Source of the DNA: Aurantiochytrium sp. KH105 | Lineage: Eukaryota; Sar; Bigyra; Thraustochytrida; Thraustochytriidae | Direction: 5' to 3' | DNA: 64,000 nucleotides | Assembly: GCA_003116975.1 (NCBI GenBank) | Contig: BGKB01000028.1 | Span: forward strand, 1 to 64,000 | The notes under the pieces: generated by a model | What the model was told of the DNA's origin: nothing | Databases searched by the model: none | What the model saw: only the letters and a program-made list of their open reading frames with translations | Program-made: the position numbers and the translations under genes | Shown here: piece by piece, positions 1-9,884 of the stretch | Position numbering within the stretch: position 1 is the stretch's first letter | How the letters are laid out: every line of letters starts with the position of its first letter

Positions 1-1
1 A

Positions 2-1279
2 GCCTGTATTGTGCGCATTCAGGGCGCCTTCATGCAGGACACGCATCAGGGCTGCATTCTGATGCCCTTTTACAAGGGTGGCGACCTTGATGCCTGGATT
101 CGAGACAACCCATTTGCAGACTTGGCGACGCGCAGGCGCATTGCCATCGGTCTTTTGTATGGTTTGCACGATTTGCACTCGCGAGGTTTCGTGCATTGAG
201 ACATCAAGCCAAAGAATATCTTCCTCGCACCAAGTCTTTCACCAGTGCTAGGGAACTTTGACGGCGTCCAGATGCACGACGTGACCATGACGCAGCCTTT
301 GCAATCAACCAAGCAATACATGGCGCCCGAGCTGCTGCGTGACGAAGTTGCTGACAAGGTTGAGTCTGCCGTGGACATGTTCTCTGTGGGCGTGGTTCTC
401 GCGAAGCTCTTCGAGAACACAGAGATGTCTGACGCAATCAAGTCGCTTATATCGTCTCTGCGGTCTGAAGATCCAGCGAAGCGGCCCACTGCACTCGAGG
501 CCTTGCATCACGAGGCCTTTCAGGTCGAGCCTGTGAAGGAGGCGTCGTGTAACATTTGCCTCGACATTTATCCCGCCGATGAGGGCGTCTCTTGCGCTGA
601 CGGTCACTTTACGTGCAAAGAGTGCTTGGGCCACTCAGTCCGTGCCGCGGCTCAGCCTGATGCTCACGTGAACTTCTTGCGTGATGGCAGCATGTGCTGT
701 GTCGCGTCAGACTGCGAGCTCCTCATTACGGGACATGCCATAGCAACTGCTGTCCCAGAAGACTTTGCGAATTGGCTCGACATCGTGCGCAAGCATTTTG
801 AGCGAGACGCCGCAGCCGAGCAGGAGCGCCAGCTCCAACTTCGTATCGATGCAGCTCTGCGTGAACATGGGCTGGATCCGACGACGCAGAATCACCTTCA
901 CACAATTCAAGATTCAGTCCTCGTCATGTCGTGCCCGCGCTGCTCGACAGCCTTTGCCGACTTTAACGGCTGCTGTGCTCTGTCATGCGGCGTTTGCCCG
1001 TGTCGTTTCTGCGCATGGTGTCTCCAGGATACAGGCAATGACTCGCAGGCTTGTCATCAGCACGTGGCGAGATGTGCGTCGAAGCCTGGGGGAGAAAAGG
1101 ACCCATTCTTTAGCGATTTCGCTGTCGTGCAGCAAGCATGGGCTCGACTTCGAGCACAGCGTCTCCGCGAGTACATGACAAATCGTATTCAGGATGCAGG
1201 CATACGTGCCAACGTCCAGACCAAGCTACGTCCACTCCTCACGCCGGACATTGTCGGCGAAAACTTTAGGTTCGACTAG
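2..1279 (+). CDS. Protein kinase-like / RING-IBR E3-like protein, 5' partial, with an internal TGA
   Basis: The frame is open from the window edge. It shows the C-lobe of a protein kinase (GDLDAWI hinge region, LHDLHSRGFVH, DIKPKN, STKQYMAPELL), then a RING-like cluster (CNICLDIYPADEG...HFTCKEC) and a Cys-rich IBR/RING2-like cluster (CPRCSTAF...CGVCPCRFCAWC). A TGA at 197-199 sits exactly where the Arg of the HRD/HxDIKPKN catalytic loop should be, and the same frame continues without another stop to TAG at 1277-1279. CGA to TGA is a C-to-T change at a CpG. The DFG motif reads NFD. The gene is therefore either a recent pseudogene, a sequencing error, or makes a downstream protein from the ATG at 245 (344 aa, pseudokinase tail plus RING-IBR). 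An E3 ligase role follows from the RING/IBR family; the kinase part is probably inactive. Confidence 0.6.
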
Positions 1280-2177
1280 TAAATGTTGCGAGAATGTTTG
1301 AAACGCCCTTGCCCTGAAAGGGTGCGCTCGCCGAGACCCAAGACGTTGCGACAGCCTTTTTTTTTGCCTTCCTTGCTGCTTGCTGCACACAAGGTCGAGT
1401 CGACGAAAGACGCGAGACGGCCTTTGCAGCTCGCGCGCCTCCATTCACCGCGGCTCGCCAAACGCAGCCACATTCCGGGCCACCGCTCCTCTCGTGGCTC
1501 GCTCGCGTCGGAGTCCGATTCGCTCCCGAAAGGGCCCAGAGCCAGCCTGAGGATTGCAAGGCATGGCGTTCTCATCAGCACGTGTGAGCGTGAGAGGCCT
1601 CCAGGTCGTCAGCGCTGCCGAGCATCGCTACACTGGAACCCGTCTATACACGCCAACTTGAACGACACCTGGCATGCCAGGCACCATTGACTATGTCCAG
1701 CATAGACACCCGTTTGAGTGTGCACACGCAAATACAAGTGAAAGTGTTCTTTCAAGTCACTTCACCCTGTCTACTCCCAAAATTTCCCTACTGCCCTCAC
1801 TGCCGCACTCACGCAGTCTCGCTTTCTCCGGCCTCCTCACCTCGCCTCCAGCCCCTCGCGCCCTTGCGACGCGGCGAAACAGGGTGAACTCTACCCGGCC
1901 GTTCGACCGCCCGTCCCCGCGACAGCGCGCCCGCCCCTGCGCGCCTGCCGTGCGCCCGCACGCCCGCCTCGGCGCCAACCCTTGCACGTGCCGCGCGCCG
2001 CACCCGCAGCCGTGGCGAGCGCCATCTCCGACCCTGCCTGCATCCTAGCTAGCTCGCCCAGGAGCTCGGCCGCCCGGACTTCCGCCACTCAGCCCCGCCT
2101 TCGCCCCGGCTGCCGCCTTCACCGCGCCCACGCCCGCGTGGAGGCCGACGTGGGCGCGGGGCCAAGCGAGGGCGAAT
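1280..2177. other. Intergenic, upstream of the ANK-TIR gene
   Basis: About 900 bases between two plus-strand genes. The first part has a T9 run and mixed composition; the last 300 bases are C-rich on the plus strand (many CGCCC, CCTCG words) and lead into the ATG at 2178. Open frames here are by-products of high GC and show no domain. No tRNA or repeat is visible. Confidence 0.5.
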
Positions 2178-4712
2178 ATGTCGGGGCGCAAGGCCACCTC
2201 AAAAAAGGTAGGTATTTACGACCTCATCGAGGATGGCGACCTCGCCGGCGTGCAGCGCGCCGTGCATAAAGATCCCGACCTGCTTAATGCGATGGTCTCG
2301 TCAAGAAACCACACTCCGCTTTTGTGGGCCCTTGAAGTCTGCAAGAACTCTGGGGCCCAGCCCGCTATCGCGCAGTGGCTCGTCGACCGGGGCGCCAACC
2401 TCAATTTGCAGACCAAAAACGGATGGACCGCGCTCATGCTTGCGTGCCGCTACGATCAGACCGACACGGCCCGATTGCTCATCAAGCGCGGTGCCAAGCT
2501 CGACCTGCAGGCCGACGATGGATTGACCGCGCTCATGATTGCCTGTGCCTGCGCACAGCCCGGCATGGCCTACATGCTTATCAGGCGTGGCGCCAAGCTC
2601 GACTTGCAGAATAACAACGCACGGACCGCGCTCATGTTCGCGTGCCGCCTCAACAAGCCCGGCGTGGCCCGAGTGCTCATCAAGCAGGGCGCAAAGCTCG
2701 ACCTACAGGCCGACGATGGCTTGACCGCGCTCACGATCGCATGCGCCTGCGTACAGCCCGACACAGCCGAGATGCTCATCGGGCGTGGCGTGAAGCTCAA
2801 CCTGCAAGAGAATCTGGGATGGACCGCGCTCATGGCCGCGTGCCGGTACGGCCAGCCCGACACGGCCCAAATGCTTATTGGGCTTGGCGCCAAGCTCAAT
2901 ATGCAGAACAGCAACGGATGGACTGCGCTCTTGTTTGCGTGCCGCTATGACCAGCCCGACACGGCCCAGGCTCTCATCGAAAGCGGCGCAAAGCTCGACC
3001 TGCAGAACAATGATGGATGGACCGCGCTCATGTTCGCGTGCCGCTATGACCAGCCCGACACGGCCCAGGCTCTCATCGAGGGCGGCGCAAAGCTCGACCT
3101 GCAGAACAATGATGGATGGACCGCGCTCATGTTCGCGTGCCGCTACGGCCAGCCTGACACGGCCCAGATGCTCATCGAGCGAGACGCCAAGCTGGACCTG
3201 CAGCAAACGGATGGATGGACCCCGCTCATGTACGCGTGCCGCTATGGCCAGACTGACACGGCCCAGATGCTCGTCAAGCGCGACGCCAAACTTGACTTGC
3301 AAACGAACGATGGAGTTACCGCGCTCATGTTTGCATGTCGCCGCGACAAGCCTGACACTGCCAAGTTGCTCATCGAGTGTGGCGCCAAGCTCGACCCGCA
3401 GGCCGAAGACGGATGGACCGCGCTTATGTACGCGTGCCGCTACAACCAGCCTGATACAGCCGAGATGCTGATCGAGTGCGGCGCCAAGCTCGATCTTCAG
3501 AACAGTAGTGGGTCGACCGCGCTCATGATCGCCTGCGCCTGCACCCAGCCCGGCACGGCTCAGATGCTTCTCCAGCATGACGCCGATTTTGACCTGCAGA
3601 ACAAGAACGGATGGACTGCGCTCATGCTCGCGTGCCAATTTGACCAAATCGACACGGCCCAGATACTCGTCGAGCGCGACGCAAAGCTCGACCTGCAGAA
3701 CAACAATGGATGGACCGCGCTCATGTTCGCGACCCGCTACAATCACCCCGATATGGCTCGGATGATCATCGAGCGCGGCGCCAAGCTTGATCTGCAGGAC
3801 AATCATGGGTGGACCGCGCTTATGTTGGCATGCCAGCCGCCATTTGCGTGGCATCACTCCGAGGAGGGTCTTCTGCGCTGTATCGAGCTTTGCTTCGCGG
3901 CGGGCGCCGATCTGGATTTGAAAAATAACAAAGAGCGGGACGCGCTATGGGTGGCCAAGTACTTTCATCGCGCTGACGCTGTCGCATTCCTGGAGTTTGC
4001 AACGGCGTCGGAGGTGGCGAGGGTCCTTTTAGGCAGGCTGCGGCAGCCGCGGAGCTTCGTGGTGGCTTTCTATGAGGAGGGCCTTCTCACGAAGAGGGCC
4101 TGTTCGGTGCTGCAGGACTCGGACCTCCGGGGCATGGGCGTGACACCGTCGCTGAAGCGACGAATAATCCTGAATGAATTTAGCTCCAACGCTGACCAGG
4201 TCTCACGCGAGTCGCTACCTAGGTGCGCGTCGCGGCGGCTGGTGCGCGTGGCGCGGCGCATCTCCGGGCTTTATCAGTACGACGCTTTCCTCACGCACGA
4301 CTGGGGCAAGGGCGGCGCGAACCACGAGGTTGTTAGGTCGGTGAACGCGAAGCTCCGGCACGCGGACACGAACACATGGTTTGATGGGGAGCGCCTCCGC
4401 GGCGACATCGTCCAGCAAATCACGCACGGCATTGAGAACTCGCGCAAAGTGGTGGTCTTCATCACCGAGCGATATATGCACAAACTTGAGACTGAGGGCA
4501 ACGACTACTGCAGGGATGAATTCATGACGGCTGTTCGCATTCACACGCCAGCGAGAATGATCACCGTCGTCCTGGAACCAGCGATGCTCGACCAGTCGTT
4601 GTGGCGAGGGCCGCTGCAGTTTAGCCTCGGTGGCCATCTTTACATCGACTTTACAACGCCAGCCAAGCATGAAGAGAACTTCTCTTTTCTGCTCAGTCGC
4701 ATTAATTCCTGA
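2178..4712 (+). CDS. Ankyrin-repeat protein with SAM-like and C-terminal TIR domain
   Basis: 844 aa. Residues about 25-590 hold roughly 17 ankyrin repeats of 33 aa (consensus DGWTALMFACRY..PDTA..LI..GAKLDLQN). Residues about 610-670 resemble a SAM domain (VVAFYEEGLL, LRGMGVTPSLKRRIL-type end). Residues about 698-844 are a TIR domain: YDAFLTHDWG, then TWFDGERLRGDIVQQI, VVVFITERYM, and CRDEFMTAV, in which Glu781 aligns with the catalytic Glu of SARM1 and plant TIR NAD hydrolases. The repeats are highly alike, and two neighbours (about 2985-3150) are nearly identical in DNA, so the array is being homogenised. The role is probably sensing plus a TIR output (NAD+ cleavage or scaffolding); this is inferred from SARM1 and TIR-NLR families. 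No NB-ARC is present. The protein is cytosolic: no signal peptide or TM segment. The start codon follows a long C-rich leader with no other in-frame ATG nearby. Confidence 0.9.
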   Translation: MSGRKATSKKVGIYDLIEDGDLAGVQRAVHKDPDLLNAMVSSRNHTPLLWALEVCKNSGAQPAIAQWLVDRGANLNLQTKNGWTALMLACRYDQTDTARLLIKRGAKLDLQADDGLTALMIACACAQPGMAYMLIRRGAKLDLQNNNARTALMFACRLNKPGVARVLIKQGAKLDLQADDGLTALTIACACVQPDTAEMLIGRGVKLNLQENLGWTALMAACRYGQPDTAQMLIGLGAKLNMQNSNGWTALLFACRYDQPDTAQALIESGAKLDLQNNDGWTALMFACRYDQPDTAQALIEGGAKLDLQNNDGWTALMFACRYGQPDTAQMLIERDAKLDLQQTDGWTPLMYACRYGQTDTAQMLVKRDAKLDLQTNDGVTALMFACRRDKPDTAKLLIECGAKLDPQAEDGWTALMYACRYNQPDTAEMLIECGAKLDLQNSSGSTALMIACACTQPGTAQMLLQHDADFDLQNKNGWTALMLACQFDQIDTAQILVERDAKLDLQNNNGWTALMFATRYNHPDMARMIIERGAKLDLQDNHGWTALMLACQPPFAWHHSEEGLLRCIELCFAAGADLDLKNNKERDALWVAKYFHRADAVAFLEFATASEVARVLLGRLRQPRSFVVAFYEEGLLTKRACSVLQDSDLRGMGVTPSLKRRIILNEFSSNADQVSRESLPRCASRRLVRVARRISGLYQYDAFLTHDWGKGGANHEVVRSVNAKLRHADTNTWFDGERLRGDIVQQITHGIENSRKVVVFITERYMHKLETEGNDYCRDEFMTAVRIHTPARMITVVLEPAMLDQSLWRGPLQFSLGGHLYIDFTTPAKHEENFSFLLSRINS

Positions 4713-6208
4713 GCCCGATGCATCCGGAAGCGAATCTAATGCGATTCGAAGGCTGCCATGAAAAGTAGACGCCGCACGGCCGCAATGGAATCTTACGTGT
4801 GTTCTTTTGAATTCTAGGTGTGGCGTTAATGAAGGAGACAAGCGGAGAAGCTACGGCACTTTCCGCGAAGGATGGTATCGCTCCGAACGAAACAGCGGTA
4901 GCGTCGAGGATCTCAACGAGCATTAGAGGCTGCATTGTCATCGGACAGTTTCCATGGCAGCTGTGGAACGAACAAAACCAAGCAGATCAAGTACTGTGCC
5001 AATCCAATGCATTTTGGCGGTACCAAATATGACTTCGTCGTTTCATCGCAATCTTGATTCCCACATCATAGCTGCTACGTAAAATCGCCTGGGTTTTGGG
5101 GGTGGAGGGGTTGAAGGCCAGCCTTAAATATACACCAAAGGATAACGACTCCGCGCTTGTACCTTTTCTACGCTACTTTTCTCAGGATGTACGCCTACTT
5201 GTGTCAACATTAATATGCCTACGTTTCCTTGATGGGAATACATTTGATCATAATACGTGGGCAACTCCTCATCTCATTCACACTGAGCAGAGAAGTCACG
5301 TAGGGCCGGGTTAGCAGTGTGATAGGGGACTGCACGCGAAGTCCCGGTGTTTTTATTTATTTTCGAGCACGACGATTCTTTTGATGCACGTCCTGCGGAG
5401 CTTGGGCTGTCAAGCTTGGACAAGTAAATTCTAGCATACAGACCGAGCGCTCCGTCTTTTGATGACCTCTGCGAGTCTTCGCACGATGATGAGGAGTGGC
5501 GATACTTTGCATTGCAAAAGTACTATCGAAGCGAGAGCTGAGAGTACGTGAGGACGACCGAACTGGGTGCGGTAGTATTGACAAACCAAACGTAAGTCTG
5601 AGCGGCGAATGAGCGAATTTACTGCAGATCACGCGGCAAAGGTGAAATATTTTCATATTAAAAATAGAGTTCACGTATCTGCTTGAAGCTCGGGCCTGCT
5701 GCTGACGAAATTGGGCAGTCTTTGCTTGATGTCATTACCTCTTTTATCAAGTTACTCTCCTGCTTACTCTGGCGTCCCTCTTCGTTTGGCGTTGAACACG
5801 TCGGAAATAACGTACTAGAGAGAATGCCCATCCACTGCAGCCATGTCGAAACGTGCGGCGCAAGCGCGCATTCTCGAGACACACGCCAATGATTTACCTT
5901 TTCAAGTGACCCGTGCGCTACACGCCGCACGCGGACAGCTGAAAGTCCACGTGCTCTCAGTCGCGCTGCTTTCCCTCACTTTCAAGCAACAAACCAAAGT
6001 TCTTGCGCCCATTGTCGGGAAGTTTGGCTGCGCAACGCGATTTGCGCAACCCATTTTGCGCAACGCATTTTGGCAATTTGCGATCAATGTTGCAAGTCGT
6101 GTTGTATGCATGACTTTTTCAAGGCCTGAAAAAACTCTGTCGTAGATTCCCGGTATAAACAAAGGTAAAATGATGAAAAGAAGAGTGATGATCAAGGGAA
6201 AGTGAGGG
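4713..6208. other. AT-richer intergenic spacer between convergent genes
   Basis: This 1.5 kb spacer separates the 3' ends of the ANK-TIR gene and the leftward membrane-protein gene. Composition is balanced and the open frames are short and featureless. At about 6015-6090 the word TTTGCGCAACGC and close variants recur four times within about 75 bases. Nothing else is recognised. Confidence 0.5.
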
Positions 6209-7609
6209 TCAGCGAAGGACGGCCATCTTGACGGCAAAGGCTACGACAACGAGCGAAGCCTCAACGGCAAGTCGCGTAGCGAGCGCGCTGGCATAGGGGA
6301 GCTGACCGGGTCCGTCCTGCTTGATTTCAATGCCAAGTTCGCGCATCGAATTAGAACCAGGCGTACGAGGGTCATAGTACAAGTCGTCCTTGACATCCTC
6401 GGGAAGCAGCGCGAGCACAAAGCTGTGCGCGACCTGGACAGAGCCGCAAAAGACGGAGATGGCGCCTGCATAGGTGTTTTGCATCTCTGCAAGAACTGGG
6501 CTTTTGCAAGCGGTGAGAGCAATAGCCTTGCGAGACGCCGCGACACTGCAGTAAGCGCGAGTGGCTACAATAAATGCAACCCCCAAAATATTAAAGAGCA
6601 TTTCGTTGCTCACGGCCAAGAGGTAGCCGGCATATCCTTTGAGAGCAAGATCTGCTGGCGCCAGGGGAATGTCACCCGTGAGGCAGCCGAGAAAGGCGAA
6701 AATGTAAGAGAGTCCAAGCGTGGGCGAGAAGTGCTTGAGGAGCGCCACGGCGCCAATGTACGAACAAAGGTAGGGAAGCCAGCGTGCAAGGAGTATGAGA
6801 TACTTGCCGCCCTCGTCGTCCTCGAGCACAGTCTCATTGAGACGACCGCCGACGCGGAGACCGGCTTCGTGTGCAATTATGCCCAATACCATCGTGCCTG
6901 CAAAGTAGGCGATACCTGCGCCGATATCGGGGAGGTCCTGGGCCGCCATGACCACCATGCCGGCAAAACTCGTCCAGACGCCACAAAAGGCGCCGCGAAA
7001 AAGTTCTAGCGAATGAACCGATTCGTCGCGGTACACAACGTGGTGCTGAATAATGATACCGAGCGCCGCACTGATAAAGGCGCCCGAGGTGTTGAGAAAG
7101 AGGAGTTCCTGCCAGGACCCACCGCCAAACCGAGTGGCCGCGATACCCGCTGCTGTGGTGGCAAAGACAGCCACGTACAGTTGCGAAAGGTATTCTGCGC
7201 GATGGCGCATGCGCCGGTGGCTGACCAAAAAGTCAGTCACAGCAAAGACGGCAAAGGGTCCGACCAGACCGGCGAGGTTAAAGAGCACCTCGCGGCCGTC
7301 TTGCGCCAACAACGCGAGCATAGAGAGCCCTGCGGTTCCGAGCACAAAGTTCATGTGAGCTTCCTCGTACGTGATGATGGTGCTGCGTCCGCGGGGGCGG
7401 CTCTTGGTGGACGCCGTGGATTCGCCCCTCGGCCTGGCCCCCTCGTTCTTGCTCGTGGACGCTGACCTCGACCTGGACCTCGATCTCGACCTGGACCTCG
7501 ACCTCGTCCGCAGCTTGCCGCTGCCGCCGCTGCCATCGTCTTCGACCTCGGCCTCGGGCAGCGCGAGCGCCACTGCCGCCGCCGCGGACGAGGCTCGTCT
7601 GCGCTCCAT
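6209..7609 (-). CDS. Multi-pass membrane protein, possibly CrcB/FEX-like
   Basis: 466 aa from the ATG at 7609 (MERRRASS...); an in-frame ATG at 7831 would add 74 basic residues of low complexity. The N-terminal region is disordered with an (RS)n run. About nine hydrophobic segments follow. A segment reading FLNTSGAFISAALGII, then RGAFCGVWTSFAGMV, resembles the NxxGSFLLG and GFCGGLTTFS elements of CrcB/FEX fluoride channels, which in eukaryotes are two fused copies. The match is weak: the Thr-Thr-Phe core reads Thr-Ser-Phe and I cannot delimit a clear second copy. It could be an unrelated integral membrane family. The gene faces the glycosyltransferase gene across a short divergent promoter. 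Confidence 0.75.
   Translation of the reverse strand: MERRRASSAAAAVALALPEAEVEDDGSGGSGKLRTRSRSRSRSRSRSRSASTSKNEGARPRGESTASTKSRPRGRSTIITYEEAHMNFVLGTAGLSMLALLAQDGREVLFNLAGLVGPFAVFAVTDFLVSHRRMRHRAEYLSQLYVAVFATTAAGIAATRFGGGSWQELLFLNTSGAFISAALGIIIQHHVVYRDESVHSLELFRGAFCGVWTSFAGMVVMAAQDLPDIGAGIAYFAGTMVLGIIAHEAGLRVGGRLNETVLEDDEGGKYLILLARWLPYLCSYIGAVALLKHFSPTLGLSYIFAFLGCLTGDIPLAPADLALKGYAGYLLAVSNEMLFNILGVAFIVATRAYCSVAASRKAIALTACKSPVLAEMQNTYAGAISVFCGSVQVAHSFVLALLPEDVKDDLYYDPRTPGSNSMRELGIEIKQDGPGQLPYASALATRLAVEASLVVVAFAVKMAVLR
7465..7503. repeat. Hexanucleotide tract encoding (Arg-Ser)n
   Basis: Imperfect tandem CTCGAC/CTGGAC/CTCGAT hexamers on the plus strand. In the leftward gene they encode the RSRSRSRSRS stretch near the N-terminus, so the repeat lies inside coding sequence. 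Confidence 0.7.
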
Positions 7610-8272
7610 GGACCGTGACTTGCTTGCTGGCCAGCGAACGCGTGTTCGCGAGTCCACGCCCGCGTCCGTCGCCCCCGCGTCGCGGTCTGCGCCGCGGTCT
7701 GCGCCTGCGCCGGGTCTCGCGCGCGCGCCTCCTTGCTCCGCGCGCCCGCGCGTGGCCGCTCGACTCCCCTCGTGTGCGCGCCGGCACGTGCACGTCCCAG
7801 GCCGCTTGTTGTTATTCCTGGACTGCTTCACCTGGCCGGCCGCTCAGACGAGAGTGGCGACACTGGGGGCCCTGACTCGAGCAGAGCGGCCTCGCCCGCT
7901 CCCTCCATCAATGCCTCGTCTTTGTGGCGACGAGCAGGCGACGATGTTCGACGCTATCTCACGCCGCTCGCCCCGCTTTCTCCGACGCTGGAGTCCTCAC
8001 CGCTCTGTGCGGCCGCCCGCCCGCAGAGGCAGTGGCACTCAAAAGACAGCGACACAGACTGTAGATTGCGTGGTCCTGGATCCGGTATTACAAAATAAAT
8101 TCAACTGCATATGGTTTCAAAGTAACGGAATAGGAAGCGTCGCGCGAGGGAAACCAAGCAGGACATAACGTCAATCGATTGACATCTGGAGCATGCTGCG
8201 CTGGTAGAGACGAAGGGTCACGCGGGTCGGCGCGCCGAGGGGGAAAGGGAGGGGAGGACGGGAGGGAGGCTC
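7610..8272. promoter_or_regulatory. Divergent spacer between membrane-protein and glycosyltransferase genes
   Basis: About 660 bases with divergent starts on both sides. It carries an 11-base alternating CG tract at about 7718-7728, some 110 bases upstream of the leftward ATG at 7609. No TATA box is obvious. If the leftward gene starts at 7831, the spacer is only 441 bases. Confidence 0.4.
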
Positions 8273-9814
8273 ATGCAATGGACCGGGAAACCCGCTTCAC
8301 TAAAAGCTGCCACCTTTCTCGGTGCGGTCGCGCTGCTTGGCTTCGTTGGCCTCTTGCGCGCCGTGGACCATCTGGGCCAGGACGTGCTGTACGAGGACAG
8401 CAGTCGAGTGCTTTGGCAGCATCTCGATGGCCTCGACTCACTTTTAAAGCCTGTCAGTCTTGCTGCGAGCGCAAGCCAGCCCGAAGCGTCCAGGACTAAA
8501 AGTAGCAGTCGGAGCAGCTGCGAGTCACCTTTTGTTTTGCGCATTGGATCCATTAGCGATTTGTCGAGCATTGGCGCCGAGCTTGCCAACGCAGGCATCG
8601 ATTTGTTCAAGAGTTCAGGCTTTTCCAACAACGTCAAAGGCATCGCTTCTTGGTATCAGCCACAGCTTGCGCGCTTCTTGTGCAAAGATACAAGTGTGCA
8701 AGATTGGCACGAGCGGTACGGAAATGCCTCCGAGTATGATCAATTGTGCGCGGCCCGGACCTCGAGTATAGTGCGTAGCACGTGGACGCACGCTACAATG
8801 GACCCAGTGTTCCGCTTATCACCAACCCTCAAAACAGGTTGGCCGGTTCTTTATTTTGGGACGGGAACGGGTCCCGGCATTATTGTCCAACACGAAGGAG
8901 CGATTAGGATGCGCGAAGGCCTCGCGCTGCAGGGCGCTAATTGCTGCTATTGTGAAGCCTTTCTGGAAATGCATGACGCGGAATCCTCGTGCGCATGTCT
9001 CAATGAACAATTTCCTTGCGCCCTTGCGCAGCACCAAAAGGTCTTTTCGATTGCCCAAGTATTCGGCTACGGATATGCACATTTTGTCAAAGAAGTGCTG
9101 CCTCGCCTGGTCCCATTTGCCGGGTTTTTGCGCGCGAACAAGGACATTAAAATTCACGTAAAGACCTTACATGACGGTCCTCCTGGGCACTTTGTAAATG
9201 ATTTCCTGGGCCTCTTGGGTCTTGACCCAGCACGAGTCATTTATGGTGATGTAGTCGCCCAGGAGGCGTGGATTCCATTGTGGACCACATGCGGCATGGC
9301 TTCAGCTCAGCACAGTTTACTTTTAGCCACAAGGGACCTCGTCTGGCGCGCCGCGGGACGAGACGACAACGGCGCCCCTCTCGTGATTGTCATTGAGCGG
9401 CGGGCAGGAACTCGCACCTGGAAGAGCATACCTGACCGGTATGAAGCTCTTGCGACAGCTGTACGCCAGGGTGTACCTGCACATGGCGGACATGTAATTG
9501 CGCGCCTCCGCGACGACAATGAAGATTTATTGCAATGTGTCGCTTGTCAAGTGCGCCTCTTTCGACGCGCCGACATCGTCATTGGTATGCATGGCGCAGG
9601 TCTTTCCAACGCGCTCTTCATGCCGTCAGGAGGCTTGGTCGTCGAGCTTGGATGGCCAGGCCAGCAAACCGAGTACACGGTTCTTTCGCATGTGCTTGGT
9701 CACAGATATGTACTATATGATGCCGAGAAAATTGCTCGCGATGCGTGGACCGGGCTCACGCGCATTCTCGCCGAGCACTTTGCGACCATGGGGCACGTGG
9801 GTTCGCATACTTGA
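8273..9814 (+). CDS. Glycosyltransferase family 61-like type II membrane protein
   Basis: 513 aa. An N-terminal hydrophobic anchor at about residues 14-30 (LGAVALLGFVGLLRAV) gives a type II Golgi/ER topology. The C-terminal third carries the GT61/DUF563 signature: VIERRAGTRTW, a conserved VRLFRRADIVIGMHGAGLSNALFMPSGG block and VVELGWP. Known GT61 members include plant beta-1,2-xylosyltransferase, EOGT and POMGNT2; the acceptor cannot be told from sequence. The many cysteines in the middle (NCCYCEAF, SSCACLNEQFPCAL) fit a lumenal, disulfide-bonded domain. The 3' end lies 70 bases from the convergent IQ-WW gene. Confidence in family is good; substrate is unknown. Confidence 0.85.
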   Translation: MQWTGKPASLKAATFLGAVALLGFVGLLRAVDHLGQDVLYEDSSRVLWQHLDGLDSLLKPVSLAASASQPEASRTKSSSRSSCESPFVLRIGSISDLSSIGAELANAGIDLFKSSGFSNNVKGIASWYQPQLARFLCKDTSVQDWHERYGNASEYDQLCAARTSSIVRSTWTHATMDPVFRLSPTLKTGWPVLYFGTGTGPGIIVQHEGAIRMREGLALQGANCCYCEAFLEMHDAESSCACLNEQFPCALAQHQKVFSIAQVFGYGYAHFVKEVLPRLVPFAGFLRANKDIKIHVKTLHDGPPGHFVNDFLGLLGLDPARVIYGDVVAQEAWIPLWTTCGMASAQHSLLLATRDLVWRAAGRDDNGAPLVIVIERRAGTRTWKSIPDRYEALATAVRQGVPAHGGHVIARLRDDNEDLLQCVACQVRLFRRADIVIGMHGAGLSNALFMPSGGLVVELGWPGQQTEYTVLSHVLGHRYVLYDAEKIARDAWTGLTRILAEHFATMGHVGSHT

Positions 9815-9884
9815 ATATGACTGCATTGGCAAAGGAGCAAGCAGATGCTGTTGTATAGAAGATTATTGACTACTACTAGCACTA

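Noticed and set aside
2-1279. Stop-codon reassignment or readthrough as an explanation for the internal TGA
   Set aside because: Several intact genes here end at TGA (ANK-TIR, IQ-WW-FKBP, RING-H2, PAF-AH-like), and no recoding signal is visible.
7371-8168. 265-codon plus-strand frame with (Asp-Leu)n
   Set aside because: It is the antisense of the (Arg-Ser)n and leader region of the leftward membrane-protein gene.
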